Below are positions 51,183-60,393 of a stretch of 64,000 nucleotides of DNA, one piece after another (the stretch's first letter is position 1; every line of letters begins with the position of its first letter). This DNA is from Paenibacillus ginsengarvi (lineage in GTDB: Bacteria > Bacillota > Bacilli > Paenibacillales > NBRC-103111). Made by a program: the position numbers and the translations under genes. The notes under the pieces are model-generated. The model saw only the letters and a program-made list of their open reading frames with translations. It ran no database searches and had not been told where the DNA came from. The DNA is taken from the NCBI RefSeq assembly GCF_003626695.1, contig NZ_RBAH01000005.1, positions 1 to 64,000 of the forward strand, written 5' to 3'.

Positions 51183-52439
51183 ATGGAGAACGGAACCGAA
51201 GTCGTCATTTTTCATGTCCTATTTTTGCTCGTTCTCATTTTTACGCTCGGGATGGTATCCGGCAAGCTGGCTTCCGTGCTGAAAGTTCCCGACGTCGCCT
51301 TGTTCCTGGTTGCCGGGATCGTCGTTGGCGGAGGGCTGCACCTTGTAAACGAAGCGAGCACTTCGTTCACCAACCAGTTTATTCTGACCGTCGGTTCGGC
51401 GCTTATCCTGTTTGACGGAGGGCGCAACATCAAGCTGTCCGGACTGAAGAAGGTGTGGGTTACGCTCACGATGCTGAGCGTGCCGGGCGTCCTTCTGACG
51501 GCGGGCTGCGTGGCGGCCGCATCGCACTACATTCTCGGCCTGCCGTGGATGTATGCGCTGCTGCTCGGAGCGATCATCAGCTCGACGGACCCGGCGACGA
51601 TCATCCCGGTGTTCCGCCAAGTGCGCATCCGCGACAAGGTGCGGGAAACGGTGGAGAGCGAATCGGCGTTTAACGATGCAACCGGATCGATTTTGACGTT
51701 TTCGGTGCTGGCTGTCATTCTCGGAACGAAACAGGTAACGATGGCGGGGGCGGCAGCCGATTTTGCCCGCTCGGCGGCGGGAGGCATCGGTGTCGGGCTG
51801 GCGATCGGTTTTGCCTTTACGTTTCTGGTTGCGCATTTCCGCATCGGCTTTTTGCGTGAGTATACGACGATCGCCATGGTAGTGACCGCGCTCGGGGCTT
51901 ATTTGCTCGGGGAGCAGCTTCACGTCAGCGGCTTCATGGCGACGTTTACGGCCGGCCTCATATGGGGCAATTCGCAAACGTTCGGCATGAAGATGGAAGA
52001 CAAGCTGCACGAGATGGCCCATTTCTCGGATAACATCACGGTCATCATGCGGATGCTCATTTTTATGCTGCTCGGCAGTCAAGTGAACTTCCGCGTCGTG
52101 TTCGATTATTTGCTGCCGAGCTTGGCGGTTATTGCCATCTTTATGCTCGTCGCCCGGCCGTTAACCGTATTTCTATGCGCCTTGCCCGACCGTAGGGCGA
52201 AGTGGGAGCGCAACGAGCTGCTGTTTATGTCCTGGGTGCGGGAAACCGGCGTCATTCCGGCCGCCCTGTCCGGGATGATCGCGGGTGCGGGAATTGCCCA
52301 CGCAGACGTTATCTCGGCCGTGACGTTTTTGGCGATTCTGATGACGATTGTCGTGCAGGCGAGCACGACGGCTTATGCGGCTCGCAAGCTCGGGCTGGAA
52401 CTAGGAGAACACGACGGTCATGGCGGCGCTTCCGGATAG
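51183..52439 (+). CDS. CPA1-type cation/proton antiporter (NhaP-like)
   Basis: The 418-residue protein with about 12-13 membrane segments starts at ATG after GGAGGAGG. Antiporter motifs are ISSTDPATIIPVFRQVRIRD and ESESAFNDATGSILTF, where the ND pair is the ion-binding site. The NhaP2/KefB-like group exchanges K+ or Na+ for H+. It is co-transcribed with ktrBA (24-bp gap), thus under the c-di-AMP riboswitch. An efflux antiporter beside an importer is notable and suggests it balances charge or pH. There is no C-terminal RCK domain; the tail is short (GEHDGHGGASG). Confidence 0.88.
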   Translation: MENGTEVVIFHVLFLLVLIFTLGMVSGKLASVLKVPDVALFLVAGIVVGGGLHLVNEASTSFTNQFILTVGSALILFDGGRNIKLSGLKKVWVTLTMLSVPGVLLTAGCVAAASHYILGLPWMYALLLGAIISSTDPATIIPVFRQVRIRDKVRETVESESAFNDATGSILTFSVLAVILGTKQVTMAGAAADFARSAAGGIGVGLAIGFAFTFLVAHFRIGFLREYTTIAMVVTALGAYLLGEQLHVSGFMATFTAGLIWGNSQTFGMKMEDKLHEMAHFSDNITVIMRMLIFMLLGSQVNFRVVFDYLLPSLAVIAIFMLVARPLTVFLCALPDRRAKWERNELLFMSWVRETGVIPAALSGMIAGAGIAHADVISAVTFLAILMTIVVQASTTAYAARKLGLELGEHDGHGGASG

Positions 52440-52451
52440 AACCTTCGCCGT

Positions 52452-53357
52452 CTAAGGAAGCACGGCGCCGCCCGTCGAGAAATGCTCCTTCGCCTTCCAG
52501 ATCCAATCCCGCGTTGAGACGTTAAGCGCCAGCTCTCGTCCGAACAGAAGCGATGTAGTGCGGGTCGTCATCTGCAGCTCGGGAATGTTGCGCAGCACGA
52601 GCCCGTTGTTGTCCAGCGCCGTTTGCCGCAAATACGATTTCGGCAGCAGCGTAGCCACATTGCAGGTCGGGACCAGGCGCAAAATCGCCTCGAAGGAATC
52701 GATCTCCATCTTCACATCCGGATACACCGTATAACGGTGGAACAGCTCATCCATCAGGATGCGGTACCACGTCCCTTTGGAAAACAAGATCATCGGCAAG
52801 TCCTGAAGCTCGCCGATCTCGATGCCCGGCTTCTCCGCCCAGCGATGATTCGCGGGAAGAAGGAGGCACAGATGATCGTCGAACAGTGGAATACAGGTCA
52901 GATCGGGATTATCGATTTTGGACGCAACGAGTCCGAGGTCGATTTTATTTTCTTTGACGAGACTTACAATTTCGTGCGTTTTGCCGGTTATCGCCTTGAT
53001 GTCCGTGTCGGGAAAATCGCGGGTATACAGCGTGATCAGATCCGGCAGCGTCGACTGGAGTGTCGTCAGGCTCGCTCCGATCGTTATGCTTTTATAGGAA
53101 GAATGATGCTCGGTAATGCGCTGCATCAGCTTATGCTCCATCTCGCGCATCTCCAAAGCGTGCTCGTAGCAGATTTGGCCCAGCCGGGTAAGCTCAAGCT
53201 TCTTGCCTTTCCGCTCGAACAGCAGAATACCGAGCCCCTCCTCCAATTGAGCGATCTTGCGGGACAGCGCCGGCTGGGAAATGTTCAGCGCCTGGGCGGC
53301 GCGGTTCAAGCTGCCGTGCTCCACGACGGAGGGAAGCACGTCCATATTGGGCAGCAT
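52452..53357 (-). CDS. LysR-family regulator upstream of sdhCAB
   Basis: The 301-residue LTTR has HTH VVEHGSLNRAAQALNISQPA then LSRKIAQLEEGLGILLFERK and an effector domain (ITIGASLTTLQSTLPDLITL). Its ATG follows GAGGTG at seven bases. It is divergent from sdhC and close to the NhaP-like gene (12-bp convergent gap). CcpC, which controls TCA-cycle genes in Bacillus, is also LysR type, so a role in tricarboxylic-acid or respiratory control is possible, from position only. Confidence 0.85.
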   Translation of the reverse strand: MLPNMDVLPSVVEHGSLNRAAQALNISQPALSRKIAQLEEGLGILLFERKGKKLELTRLGQICYEHALEMREMEHKLMQRITEHHSSYKSITIGASLTTLQSTLPDLITLYTRDFPDTDIKAITGKTHEIVSLVKENKIDLGLVASKIDNPDLTCIPLFDDHLCLLLPANHRWAEKPGIEIGELQDLPMILFSKGTWYRILMDELFHRYTVYPDVKMEIDSFEAILRLVPTCNVATLLPKSYLRQTALDNNGLVLRNIPELQMTTRTTSLLFGRELALNVSTRDWIWKAKEHFSTGGAVLP

Positions 53358-53634
53358 CCATCGTCACCTCTTCCTCCAATTTTTCTTTCATTAATAAGAG
53401 TTCATTATTAAGAGTCATTAATAAGGGTACATAGTAAGTATACTTCTTCTTATGCATAAAACGAATAACTGGATATAAAAAAACGGCACTTCCATTATAA
53501 GAGCAATCAGAGTAACATGATAGCTGTCAAGATAAGCAAAAAGTTCGAACATTGTTCACAACCCGGGTTTAAACAGGCTTCGCTATGGCAAAATAAGTTT
53601 GTACGCGCTTTTTGTCACAAACGTTCACATTTTG

Positions 53635-53663
53635 TTGACGCTTGTATCGCTCGGGAGTACAAT
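53635..53663 (+). promoter_or_regulatory. Sigma-A promoter of sdhCAB
   Basis: TTGACG, 17 bp, TACAAT, about 57 bp before sdhC. Just upstream are two TCACA direct motifs (GTCACAAACGTTCACATTTT) and a TTGTTCACAACCC farther up, which may bind a regulator. Confidence 0.65.
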
Positions 53664-53720
53664 GAGAGATGGTTTGTTTTGCACACGTTGTCATATTTCT
53701 CTAGGGGGGACTACGTTTCC

Positions 53721-54386
53721 ATGACCGGTAATTCCTATTACTACCGAAAGCTGCATTCTTTGCTCGGGGTAATACCTGTAGGCTTCTTTCTGGTCGAGCA
53801 TCTGATTACGAACTATGAAGCGTTTAATGGCGGACATCAAGGATTTATCGATTCCGTACGGTGGTTGAACAGCTTGCCTCTCGTCTTCTTCTTGGAGCTG
53901 TTCGGCATATGGCTGCCGATCCTGTACCACGGCGTCTACGGGCTTTACGTCGCATTCCAGTCGAACAACAACGTAGGCCGCTACGGCTATTACCGCAATC
54001 TGATGTTTACGCTCCAGCGGGTGACAGGCGTCGTGACGCTCATTTTCATCGCGTGGCACTTTTTCACGACCCGGTTCCAAGTCACTTTGGGCAACCAAAC
54101 GCACGATTCCTTGGGCGTGCTCATGCATGAGGTTTTCACAACCCCAGCGTACTTCACCATGTACCTGATCGGCGTTCTGGCGGCAACGTTCCACTTTACG
54201 AACGGCATGTGGTCGTTCCTCGTCAGTTGGGGTATTACGGTCGGTCCTCGCGCACAACGCGTGTCGAGCGTTATCTGGATGGGCGTATTCGTTATCATGT
54301 CCATCATGTTCATTCTGTCGATGGTAGCTTTCACGGACGCGTCGTTCTCGGATACGTCGGTGCTGGATGCCGCAGGCAAACATTAA
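53721..54386 (+). CDS. sdhC: Succinate dehydrogenase cytochrome b558 subunit
   Basis: The 221-residue five-helix membrane anchor of the Bacillus-type (b558) complex II carries two hemes. His ligands are in VEHLITNY, LYHGVYGLY, IAWHFFTTR and ATFHFTNGMW. The ATG choice follows a G-rich site (TAGGGGGGA); a longer frame runs into the promoter. It anchors SdhA/B and passes electrons to menaquinone. Confidence 0.95.
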   Translation: MTGNSYYYRKLHSLLGVIPVGFFLVEHLITNYEAFNGGHQGFIDSVRWLNSLPLVFFLELFGIWLPILYHGVYGLYVAFQSNNNVGRYGYYRNLMFTLQRVTGVVTLIFIAWHFFTTRFQVTLGNQTHDSLGVLMHEVFTTPAYFTMYLIGVLAATFHFTNGMWSFLVSWGITVGPRAQRVSSVIWMGVFVIMSIMFILSMVAFTDASFSDTSVLDAAGKH

Positions 54387-54402
54387 GGAGGAGTGAACTG
54401 CA

Positions 54403-56163
54403 GTGGCAAATTCCAAAGTTATTGTCGTCGGCGGCGGGCTTGCCGGACTGATGGCTACAATAAAAGCGGCCGAAGCCGGGGTTCACGTTGACCTCTTCTC
54501 ATTGGTTCCGGTTAAACGTTCCCACTCCGTGTGCGCGCAGGGCGGCATTAACGGGGCGGTTAATACGAAAGGCGAAGGCGATTCCCCGTGGGAGCACTTC
54601 GATGATACGGTATACGGCGGCGACTTCCTCGCCAACCAGCCTCCCGTCAAAGCAATGTGCGACGCGGCGCCGGGCATTATCCACCTGATGGACCGGATGG
54701 GCGTTATGTTCAGCCGGACGCCGGAAGGCCTGCTTGACTTCCGCCGCTTCGGCGGAACGCAGTATCACCGCACCGCATTCGCGGGTGCGACGACGGGCCA
54801 GCAGCTGCTGTACGCGCTCGACGAGCAGGTACGCCGCTGGGAAACGGAAGGGCTCGTAACCAAGTACGAGCATTGGGAATTCACATCAGTTGTGATCGAC
54901 GACGACGGCGTATGCCGCGGCGTAAGCGCGCAAAGCCTGCGCAGCATGGAAATTCAGACGTTCCGCGCCGATGCGGTCATTCTGGCGTCCGGCGGTCCCG
55001 GCATCATTTTCGGCAAAACGACGAACTCGGTTATCAATACGGGGACGGCGGCGAGCGCCGTTTACCAGCAAGGGGTCAACTACGCGAACGGCGAGTTCAT
55101 CCAGATTCACCCGACGGCGATTCCGGGCGACGACAAGCTGCGTCTCATGTCCGAGTCGGCGCGCGGCGAAGGCGGACGGATCTGGACGTACAAGGACGGC
55201 AAGCCGTGGTACTTCCTCGAAGAAAAATATCCGGCCTACGGAAACCTCGTGCCGCGCGATATCGCGACGCGGGAAATCTTCCACGTCTGCGTAGACGAGA
55301 AGCTCGGCATTAACGGCGAGAACATGGTATACCTCGATCTGTCGCATAAAGATCCGAAGGAGCTGGACGTAAAGCTCGGCGGCATTATCGAAATCTACGA
55401 GAAGTTTATGGGCGACGACCCGCGGAAAATTCCGATGAAAATTTTCCCGGCCGTTCACTATTCGATGGGCGGCATGTGGGTCGACTACAACCAGATGACG
55501 AACATTCCGGGCTTGTTCGCCGCCGGCGAATGCGATTACCAATACCATGGCGCGAACCGTCTCGGAGCCAACTCGCTGCTGTCGGCCATTTTCGGCGGCA
55601 TGGTAGCCGGGCCGAAGGCGATCGAATATATTAAAGGCTTGAAGAAGTCCTCGGAAGACGTAGCAAGCAGCGTATTCGACCGCGAAGCGAAAAGAAACGT
55701 GGACAAGTACGAGAAGCTGCTGAAGATGGACGGCACGGAGAACGCGTACGTGCTGCATAAAGAGCTGGGCGAATGGATGACGAACAACATGACGGTTGTC
55801 CGCACGAACGCCAAGCTGAAGGAAACGATCAACAAGATCAAGGAACTGAAAGGCCGCTACCAAAAAATCAACATGACCGATACGGCGCGCTGGAACAACC
55901 AAGGCGTCGCCTTCACCCGCCAGCTGTGGAACATGCTCGAGCTGTCCGAAGCGATGACGCTCGGCGCCCTGATGCGCGACGAAAGCCGCGGTGCGCACTA
56001 CAAGCCGGAGTTCCCGGAGCGGAACGACGAGCAGTTCATGAAGACGACGCTCGCCACATGGACGCCGGACGGACCGCAAATTTCGTACGAGGACGTCGAC
56101 GTTTCCTTGATCGAGCCGCGCAAGCGCGATTATACGACGAACAAGAAGACGGGAGGTCACTGA
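54403..56163 (+). CDS. sdhA: Succinate dehydrogenase flavoprotein subunit
   Basis: The 586-residue protein starts at GTG after GGAGGAG. FAD-binding GGGLAGLMATIKAAEAG, the covalent-FAD His region KRSHSVCAQGGINGAVNTKG, substrate-binding HPTAIPGDDKLRLMSESARG and the capping C-terminal domain (GECDYQYHGANRLGANSLLS) are present. It oxidises succinate to fumarate. Length and motifs match the Bacillus b558-type enzyme. Confidence 0.97.
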   Translation: MANSKVIVVGGGLAGLMATIKAAEAGVHVDLFSLVPVKRSHSVCAQGGINGAVNTKGEGDSPWEHFDDTVYGGDFLANQPPVKAMCDAAPGIIHLMDRMGVMFSRTPEGLLDFRRFGGTQYHRTAFAGATTGQQLLYALDEQVRRWETEGLVTKYEHWEFTSVVIDDDGVCRGVSAQSLRSMEIQTFRADAVILASGGPGIIFGKTTNSVINTGTAASAVYQQGVNYANGEFIQIHPTAIPGDDKLRLMSESARGEGGRIWTYKDGKPWYFLEEKYPAYGNLVPRDIATREIFHVCVDEKLGINGENMVYLDLSHKDPKELDVKLGGIIEIYEKFMGDDPRKIPMKIFPAVHYSMGGMWVDYNQMTNIPGLFAAGECDYQYHGANRLGANSLLSAIFGGMVAGPKAIEYIKGLKKSSEDVASSVFDREAKRNVDKYEKLLKMDGTENAYVLHKELGEWMTNNMTVVRTNAKLKETINKIKELKGRYQKINMTDTARWNNQGVAFTRQLWNMLELSEAMTLGALMRDESRGAHYKPEFPERNDEQFMKTTLATWTPDGPQISYEDVDVSLIEPRKRDYTTNKKTGGH

Positions 56164-56167
56164 TCCA

Positions 56168-56920
56168 ATGGCTGAGACGAAAACAATCAAGCTGGTAGTC
56201 ACTCGTCAGGACGGCCCGGATTCGCAGCCGTATACGCAAGAGTTCGAGATTCCTTACCGTCCGAACATGAACGTCATTAGCGCGCTCATGGAAATTCAGC
56301 GCAATCCGAAGACGGCCGGGGGCGACAAAACGACTCCGGTGTGCTGGGAATCGAACTGTCTCGAGGAAGTGTGCGGCGCCTGCTCGATGGTGATCAACGG
56401 CAAGCCGCGTCAGGCGTGCTCGGCGCTGATCGACCAGTTGGAGCAGCCGGTGCGCGTGGCGCCGATGCGGACGTTCCCGGTCGTGCGCGACCTGGTCATC
56501 AACCGCGAACGCATGTTTAACGCGCTCAAGCGCGTTAAAGCCTGGATTCCGATCGACGGTACGTACGATCTCGGTCCTGGACCGCGTTTGGCGGAGTCGA
56601 AGCGGCAATGGGCGTACGAGCTGTCGAAATGCATGACGTGCGGCGTCTGCCTCGAAGCGTGCCCGAACGTCAACGACCGTTCCAGCTTTATCGGCCCAGC
56701 GCCGATCTCGCAAGCACGTTTGTTCAACACGCACCCGACAGGGGAGATGAACAAGCACGAGCGTCTGGAGGCGCTGATGGAGGACGGCGGCATCGAGGGC
56801 TGCGGCAACTCGCAGAACTGCGTCCGCTCCTGTCCGAAAGGCATTCCGCTTACGACGTCGATTGCGGCAATCAACGCGGAAACGACGAAGCATCTGTTCA
56901 AAAAATGGCTCGGCATGTAA
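56168..56920 (+). CDS. sdhB: Succinate dehydrogenase iron-sulfur subunit
   Basis: The 250-residue subunit has a plant-type 2Fe-2S cluster (CWESNCLEEVCGACSMVING, then C), a 4Fe-4S site (CMTCGVCLEACPN) and a 3Fe-4S site (CGNSQNCVRSCPKGIPL). Its ATG lies four bases after the sdhA stop. It links the flavin of SdhA to the hemes of SdhC. Confidence 0.97.
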   Translation: MAETKTIKLVVTRQDGPDSQPYTQEFEIPYRPNMNVISALMEIQRNPKTAGGDKTTPVCWESNCLEEVCGACSMVINGKPRQACSALIDQLEQPVRVAPMRTFPVVRDLVINRERMFNALKRVKAWIPIDGTYDLGPGPRLAESKRQWAYELSKCMTCGVCLEACPNVNDRSSFIGPAPISQARLFNTHPTGEMNKHERLEALMEDGGIEGCGNSQNCVRSCPKGIPLTTSIAAINAETTKHLFKKWLGM

Positions 56921-57004
56921 GCCGGCTTTCCTAAAGCTAGCGCCGCTGGCAAGTAGCGGATATGAGCGGAAAGCAGCTAAATGCTGGACCTGAATATTCA
57001 TGTC

Positions 57005-57053
57005 AAAAGACGCTTCCATCCCCACGTTTACAGTGGTTTTGGAAGCGTCTTTG
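57005..57053 (+). terminator. Terminator of the sdh operon
   Basis: AAAAGACGCTTCCA and TGGAAGCGTCTTT pair across a 20-base loop about 85 bp after sdhB. Confidence 0.75.
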
Positions 57054-57443
57054 CCTATCGTCTGGGCTTGTTTCGTTCGCATCCCCTTTGGGGATGGCCC
57101 CTTTCTATTCGGTTTTGCGACGGCGTAACCAGCGGACACGGGCTGAAGGAGCAGATGTCGGCGTCAGGAGTGAGTTGGTTTAGCTTAAGAGTCTTTGAAG
57201 GTGTTATCCTACCTTTACTTGGGCCGTGAGCAGGCATAGCAGTCTTTGAAGACGCTTATTTCGCGACGAAATCGCTTGTGGAACCATGTACACTGGCTAT
57301 AGGAGGCTCAAAAGCACTTTATTTTTCCAAAAACACGAGTTTCTGGGGAGATAGGAGTCTCAAAAGGCTTTTATTTGTAGCTGCCTGCATATGGCGCTAG
57401 GCGGAACAAGTAATCGCGAAAACAAGGGTTAGTGGTCGATCCG
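57054..57443. other. Intergenic space with short direct repeats
   Basis: No coding frame with a ribosome site is visible. Two similar segments, AGGAGGCTCAAAAGCACTTT (about 57300) and AGGAGTCTCAAAAGGCTTTT (about 57352), and three GTCTTTGAAG copies occur. The function of these is unclear; they may be decayed repeats. Confidence 0.4.
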
Positions 57444-58832
57444 CTACTTCTTTTGCGCGTCCTGCTCCAGCCAAGCCCGGTCCAGCACAACCTGTGCGTC
57501 GGTCTGAATCGCTCGGATCGTTTCTTCGACCGATTTGCGGCCCTTGACCGCTTCGTCGATCTCGCGGATGACGATCGTCTCGAACTGCTGGAAAAAGGCG
57601 CTCGGGGGAAACGCAACCGGACTAATGTCCAGCGGCTTCACCTTAAGCATGTAAAACGGCATCAGGCTGAGTCCGTCCTTCGTTTTGGCGAAGGCTGTCC
57701 GGGTAGACAGTACATCCTCCGTTTTCTGGCTTACCTTCGCCGCTTCCTCGCTGTTGAAATATTGCACCACTTTCCACGCCGTTTGTGGATGCTCCGCGTT
57801 CGCGGCTATAGCATAAATCGGAGAAACGTTGAAGTAGCGCGTGTACTCGGGGTTGGCTGGATCGACGGGGACTGTGACGATATCCCAGTTCAGCTTTGTT
57901 TCCCCCCACTGTTTCATGCGGAACATTTGCTCGGTGCTGCTGATCATCATCGCCGCCTTGCCGCTGCTGAACAAATCCATCTGCTTCGTTTCCTCGGGGC
58001 CGTAATTGACCCGCTTGCCGTCCTTGTAGTAATAATACAGATTGCCGCTTTTGAAGCCGCTCACCACTTGGTCGAACGCTTTTTTCCATACGTCGGATTC
58101 GAGCGTGATCCATTTGGCGTCAGGGCTTATATGGGAGGCGCCAACCGTACCCGCGATATCGCTGACGAAGTCGAACGGGGTGGAATATTTCTCGTGAATG
58201 CCGTAGATTCGTTTCCCGGGATCGGGATCGACCGGAAACCGGCGGGCGAGCCGCATCGTGTCGTCCCAGGACATCTGGTTCGTCGGATACGGCACGCCGT
58301 ATTTGTCGAACAAATCTTTATTGTAATACAGCGCGGAACTCGTGAGCTGCGGCGCGAGCCCGAACAGCTTGCCCTCGTCGTTCGCCTTGAGCTGTTCGAT
58401 GGCGGCCGGAGTAAAGCTGTCCAGATCGAATTTCGACTTCCGCACGAACGGCTCCAGATCGAGCAGCAGCCCTTTGGACGCCCAACGTTTGTAGTCGCTC
58501 GTATACGTGATGAGCAGGTCGGGCTTTTGTTCGCGGATCAGTTTCTCGAATTCCTCGTAGTAATTTTTACCCGGGCCGTACAGCCCCTCGGTCGGAATGA
58601 TCTCTACCCGGACATCGGGGAATTTGACGGCAAAGTAGTTGCCGTACGAATATTGGAACGTTTGTTCGCTGCCAAAAGGAATGCGCAGCACTTCTTGCTC
58701 CGGCTTATCCGCCTGTTTGCTGCAAGCGGAGAGCGCGACCGGCAGCGCCAGCGCGGCGGTCAGGGCGGCGCCGGCGAGCCGGCCTCTCGGTATAGATTTA
58801 AGCTCCATGTTTTCTCTGCGGCCTCCATCCAT
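57444..58832 (-). CDS. Solute-binding lipoprotein of the ECF sigma cluster
   Basis: The 462-residue protein has a lipoprotein-type signal, ALALPVALSACSKQ (lipobox LSAC), and a family-1 sugar-binding fold: SEQTFQYSYGNYFAVKFPDV, ALYYNKDLFDKYGVPYPTNQ then MSWDDTMRLARRFPVD, and GKAAMMISSTEQMF. The start could be the listed ATG or one eight codons later. It follows the membrane-bound paralog by six bases on the same strand, so they are co-translated. There is no transporter nearby. It may hand ligand to the sensor or be the regulon output. Confidence 0.88.
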   Translation of the reverse strand: MDGGRRENMELKSIPRGRLAGAALTAALALPVALSACSKQADKPEQEVLRIPFGSEQTFQYSYGNYFAVKFPDVRVEIIPTEGLYGPGKNYYEEFEKLIREQKPDLLITYTSDYKRWASKGLLLDLEPFVRKSKFDLDSFTPAAIEQLKANDEGKLFGLAPQLTSSALYYNKDLFDKYGVPYPTNQMSWDDTMRLARRFPVDPDPGKRIYGIHEKYSTPFDFVSDIAGTVGASHISPDAKWITLESDVWKKAFDQVVSGFKSGNLYYYYKDGKRVNYGPEETKQMDLFSSGKAAMMISSTEQMFRMKQWGETKLNWDIVTVPVDPANPEYTRYFNVSPIYAIAANAEHPQTAWKVVQYFNSEEAAKVSQKTEDVLSTRTAFAKTKDGLSLMPFYMLKVKPLDISPVAFPPSAFFQQFETIVIREIDEAVKGRKSVEETIRAIQTDAQVVLDRAWLEQDAQKK

Positions 58833-58838
58833 TCCCGA

Positions 58839-60344
58839 TCACGGTTTGTTCGCGGCTTTTGCTTGGTCGAGCAGTTGCTGTCCGCCTTGCTGGATCGATT
58901 CGATCGCGGCGTCGAGTGTTTTCGCGCCCGCGGCCGCCGCCTTGATCTCGCTGTTTACGAGCCCGGACATCCCTTGGTACAGCGCCCCCGTGATGATCGA
59001 GCCCATCCCCGCGACGTTATCCGGATCGGGCTTTAGCGCGCCAAACGCATCGCTGCGGTAGGCTGCCGTTTCGTTTGCCGCCGGCTTGCGCGAACTCATT
59101 CCCATCCGGTTCGACATTTTCTTCGCGATCGGCTCGCTGTGGATCAGCTTGAGCAATTCCCAAGCGTCTCTTTCGTTTAAGGACTGGGCCGGGATCGCAT
59201 AGATGCCGTCGAAGCGAAGCGAGGACGACACGTTCGGGCGGGCCGGATCAACCGGCTCCGTGACGATATCCCAGGTGAAATCGGCAAGATTGTATCGTCT
59301 CTTCCCTTCGAGCAAATCTTCGGCGAGACTTTGGTTCGATACCATCATCGCCGCGTTGCCGGTCAAAAAAGGATTTCGCTTGTAAAAGTCGATGCCGGAA
59401 ATGCTGCCGGTCCGCGGCTTCGCTTCGTATAGCCAGCCTTTCTTGACCCCGTCGGCGACGAACTCCCAGATCGATCGCCATGCGGACGTATTTACGGTCA
59501 TTTTGGCGCCGCCGGCGTCCGTCAGACCGAGGCCGCTCGTACGGGCCGCCGCCTCGGCCGCCCCGTAAGGAGAGGAGAGATCCGGCACTAGTCCGTATAT
59601 CCGGTTATCCCCTTCTCCCTCGGAAGGGAACCTTTGCGCGAGCCGGAACACGTCCGCCCAGCTCGTTTTGTCGGTCGGATAGGAAACGCCGTATTTATCG
59701 AACAGCGTTTTGTTGTAGTAGAGCGCATTGGACGAAAAGGTAGGCGTCAATCCGTACAAGGTGCCACCCCCGGCTTCGCGGATCGTCTCGACGATTCCGT
59801 CGCGGAAGCCGGACAAATCATACTTCTCTTTGGCGACGAAGCTATCCAGCGCCAGCAACTTCCCTTCTGCGGCCAGCTTGCGGTAAATGTCTAGCGTGAC
59901 GTAGACTAGATCGGGCTTGTCTTTCTCGATCATTTCCTCGAATTGGACGGCCCGGTCCTTCTGCGGATCGTACGGCGGCGAGTTCACCGTCTCCACGTCC
60001 ATGTTCGGATGTTGGATTATGAACGCGTCCCCGTAATAGCTCATGAACGACGGGCCGTCGAACCATTGCACCTTCAGGCTTCGTTCCGTCTTGCCGTCGA
60101 ACGGCTCGAGCTTCGGTTCCTGCTTCAGAAAGCTCAGGATCGGCTCCCGCTGTACGAACAGAACCGTCGCGAGGAAAAGCAGGACGGCTGCTGCCACCCA
60201 GGCACTTCCCTTGCTTTTTCGTTTATAGGTCGCTCCCATAGCGATTTGTTCCTCCACGCGCTGCTTTAATTTATCCGGCACGCCTTTTGGATTCAAAGGA
60301 AAGTGCCGCAGCTCTTTTTCCCAATCGTTCCGTTTCGAGATCAT
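58839..60344 (-). CDS. Putative transmembrane anti-sigma factor fused to an extracellular solute-binding domain
   Basis: The 501-residue protein starts at ATG eight bases after GAGG. Residues 1-47 are cytosolic and charged (DWEKELRHFPLNPKGVPDKL then KQRVEEQI), like the short N-terminal segments of membrane proteins paired with ECF sigma factors in Bacillales. One membrane helix follows at 49-65 (VAAAVLLFLATVLFVQ), without a lipobox or cleavage site. Residues ~85-501 form a full family-1 solute-binding fold (ALYYNKTLFDKYGVSYPTDK then TSWADVFRLAQRFPSE; GNAAMMVSNQSL). The gene sits 49 bp after an ECF sigma gene and six bases before a soluble-type paralog. This suggests it holds the sigma factor and releases it when a solute binds outside. 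The anti-sigma role is inferred. Confidence 0.8.
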   Translation of the reverse strand: MISKRNDWEKELRHFPLNPKGVPDKLKQRVEEQIAMGATYKRKSKGSAWVAAAVLLFLATVLFVQREPILSFLKQEPKLEPFDGKTERSLKVQWFDGPSFMSYYGDAFIIQHPNMDVETVNSPPYDPQKDRAVQFEEMIEKDKPDLVYVTLDIYRKLAAEGKLLALDSFVAKEKYDLSGFRDGIVETIREAGGGTLYGLTPTFSSNALYYNKTLFDKYGVSYPTDKTSWADVFRLAQRFPSEGEGDNRIYGLVPDLSSPYGAAEAAARTSGLGLTDAGGAKMTVNTSAWRSIWEFVADGVKKGWLYEAKPRTGSISGIDFYKRNPFLTGNAAMMVSNQSLAEDLLEGKRRYNLADFTWDIVTEPVDPARPNVSSSLRFDGIYAIPAQSLNERDAWELLKLIHSEPIAKKMSNRMGMSSRKPAANETAAYRSDAFGALKPDPDNVAGMGSIITGALYQGMSGLVNSEIKAAAAGAKTLDAAIESIQQGGQQLLDQAKAANKP

Positions 60345-60393
60345 CTGTATCGCCTCACCTTGTGTCCGATATGCTAAGCGCGATCAAAAAATA

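Noticed and set aside
54886-56202. 438-codon minus-strand frame
   Set aside because: Antisense of sdhA with no domain or ribosome site.
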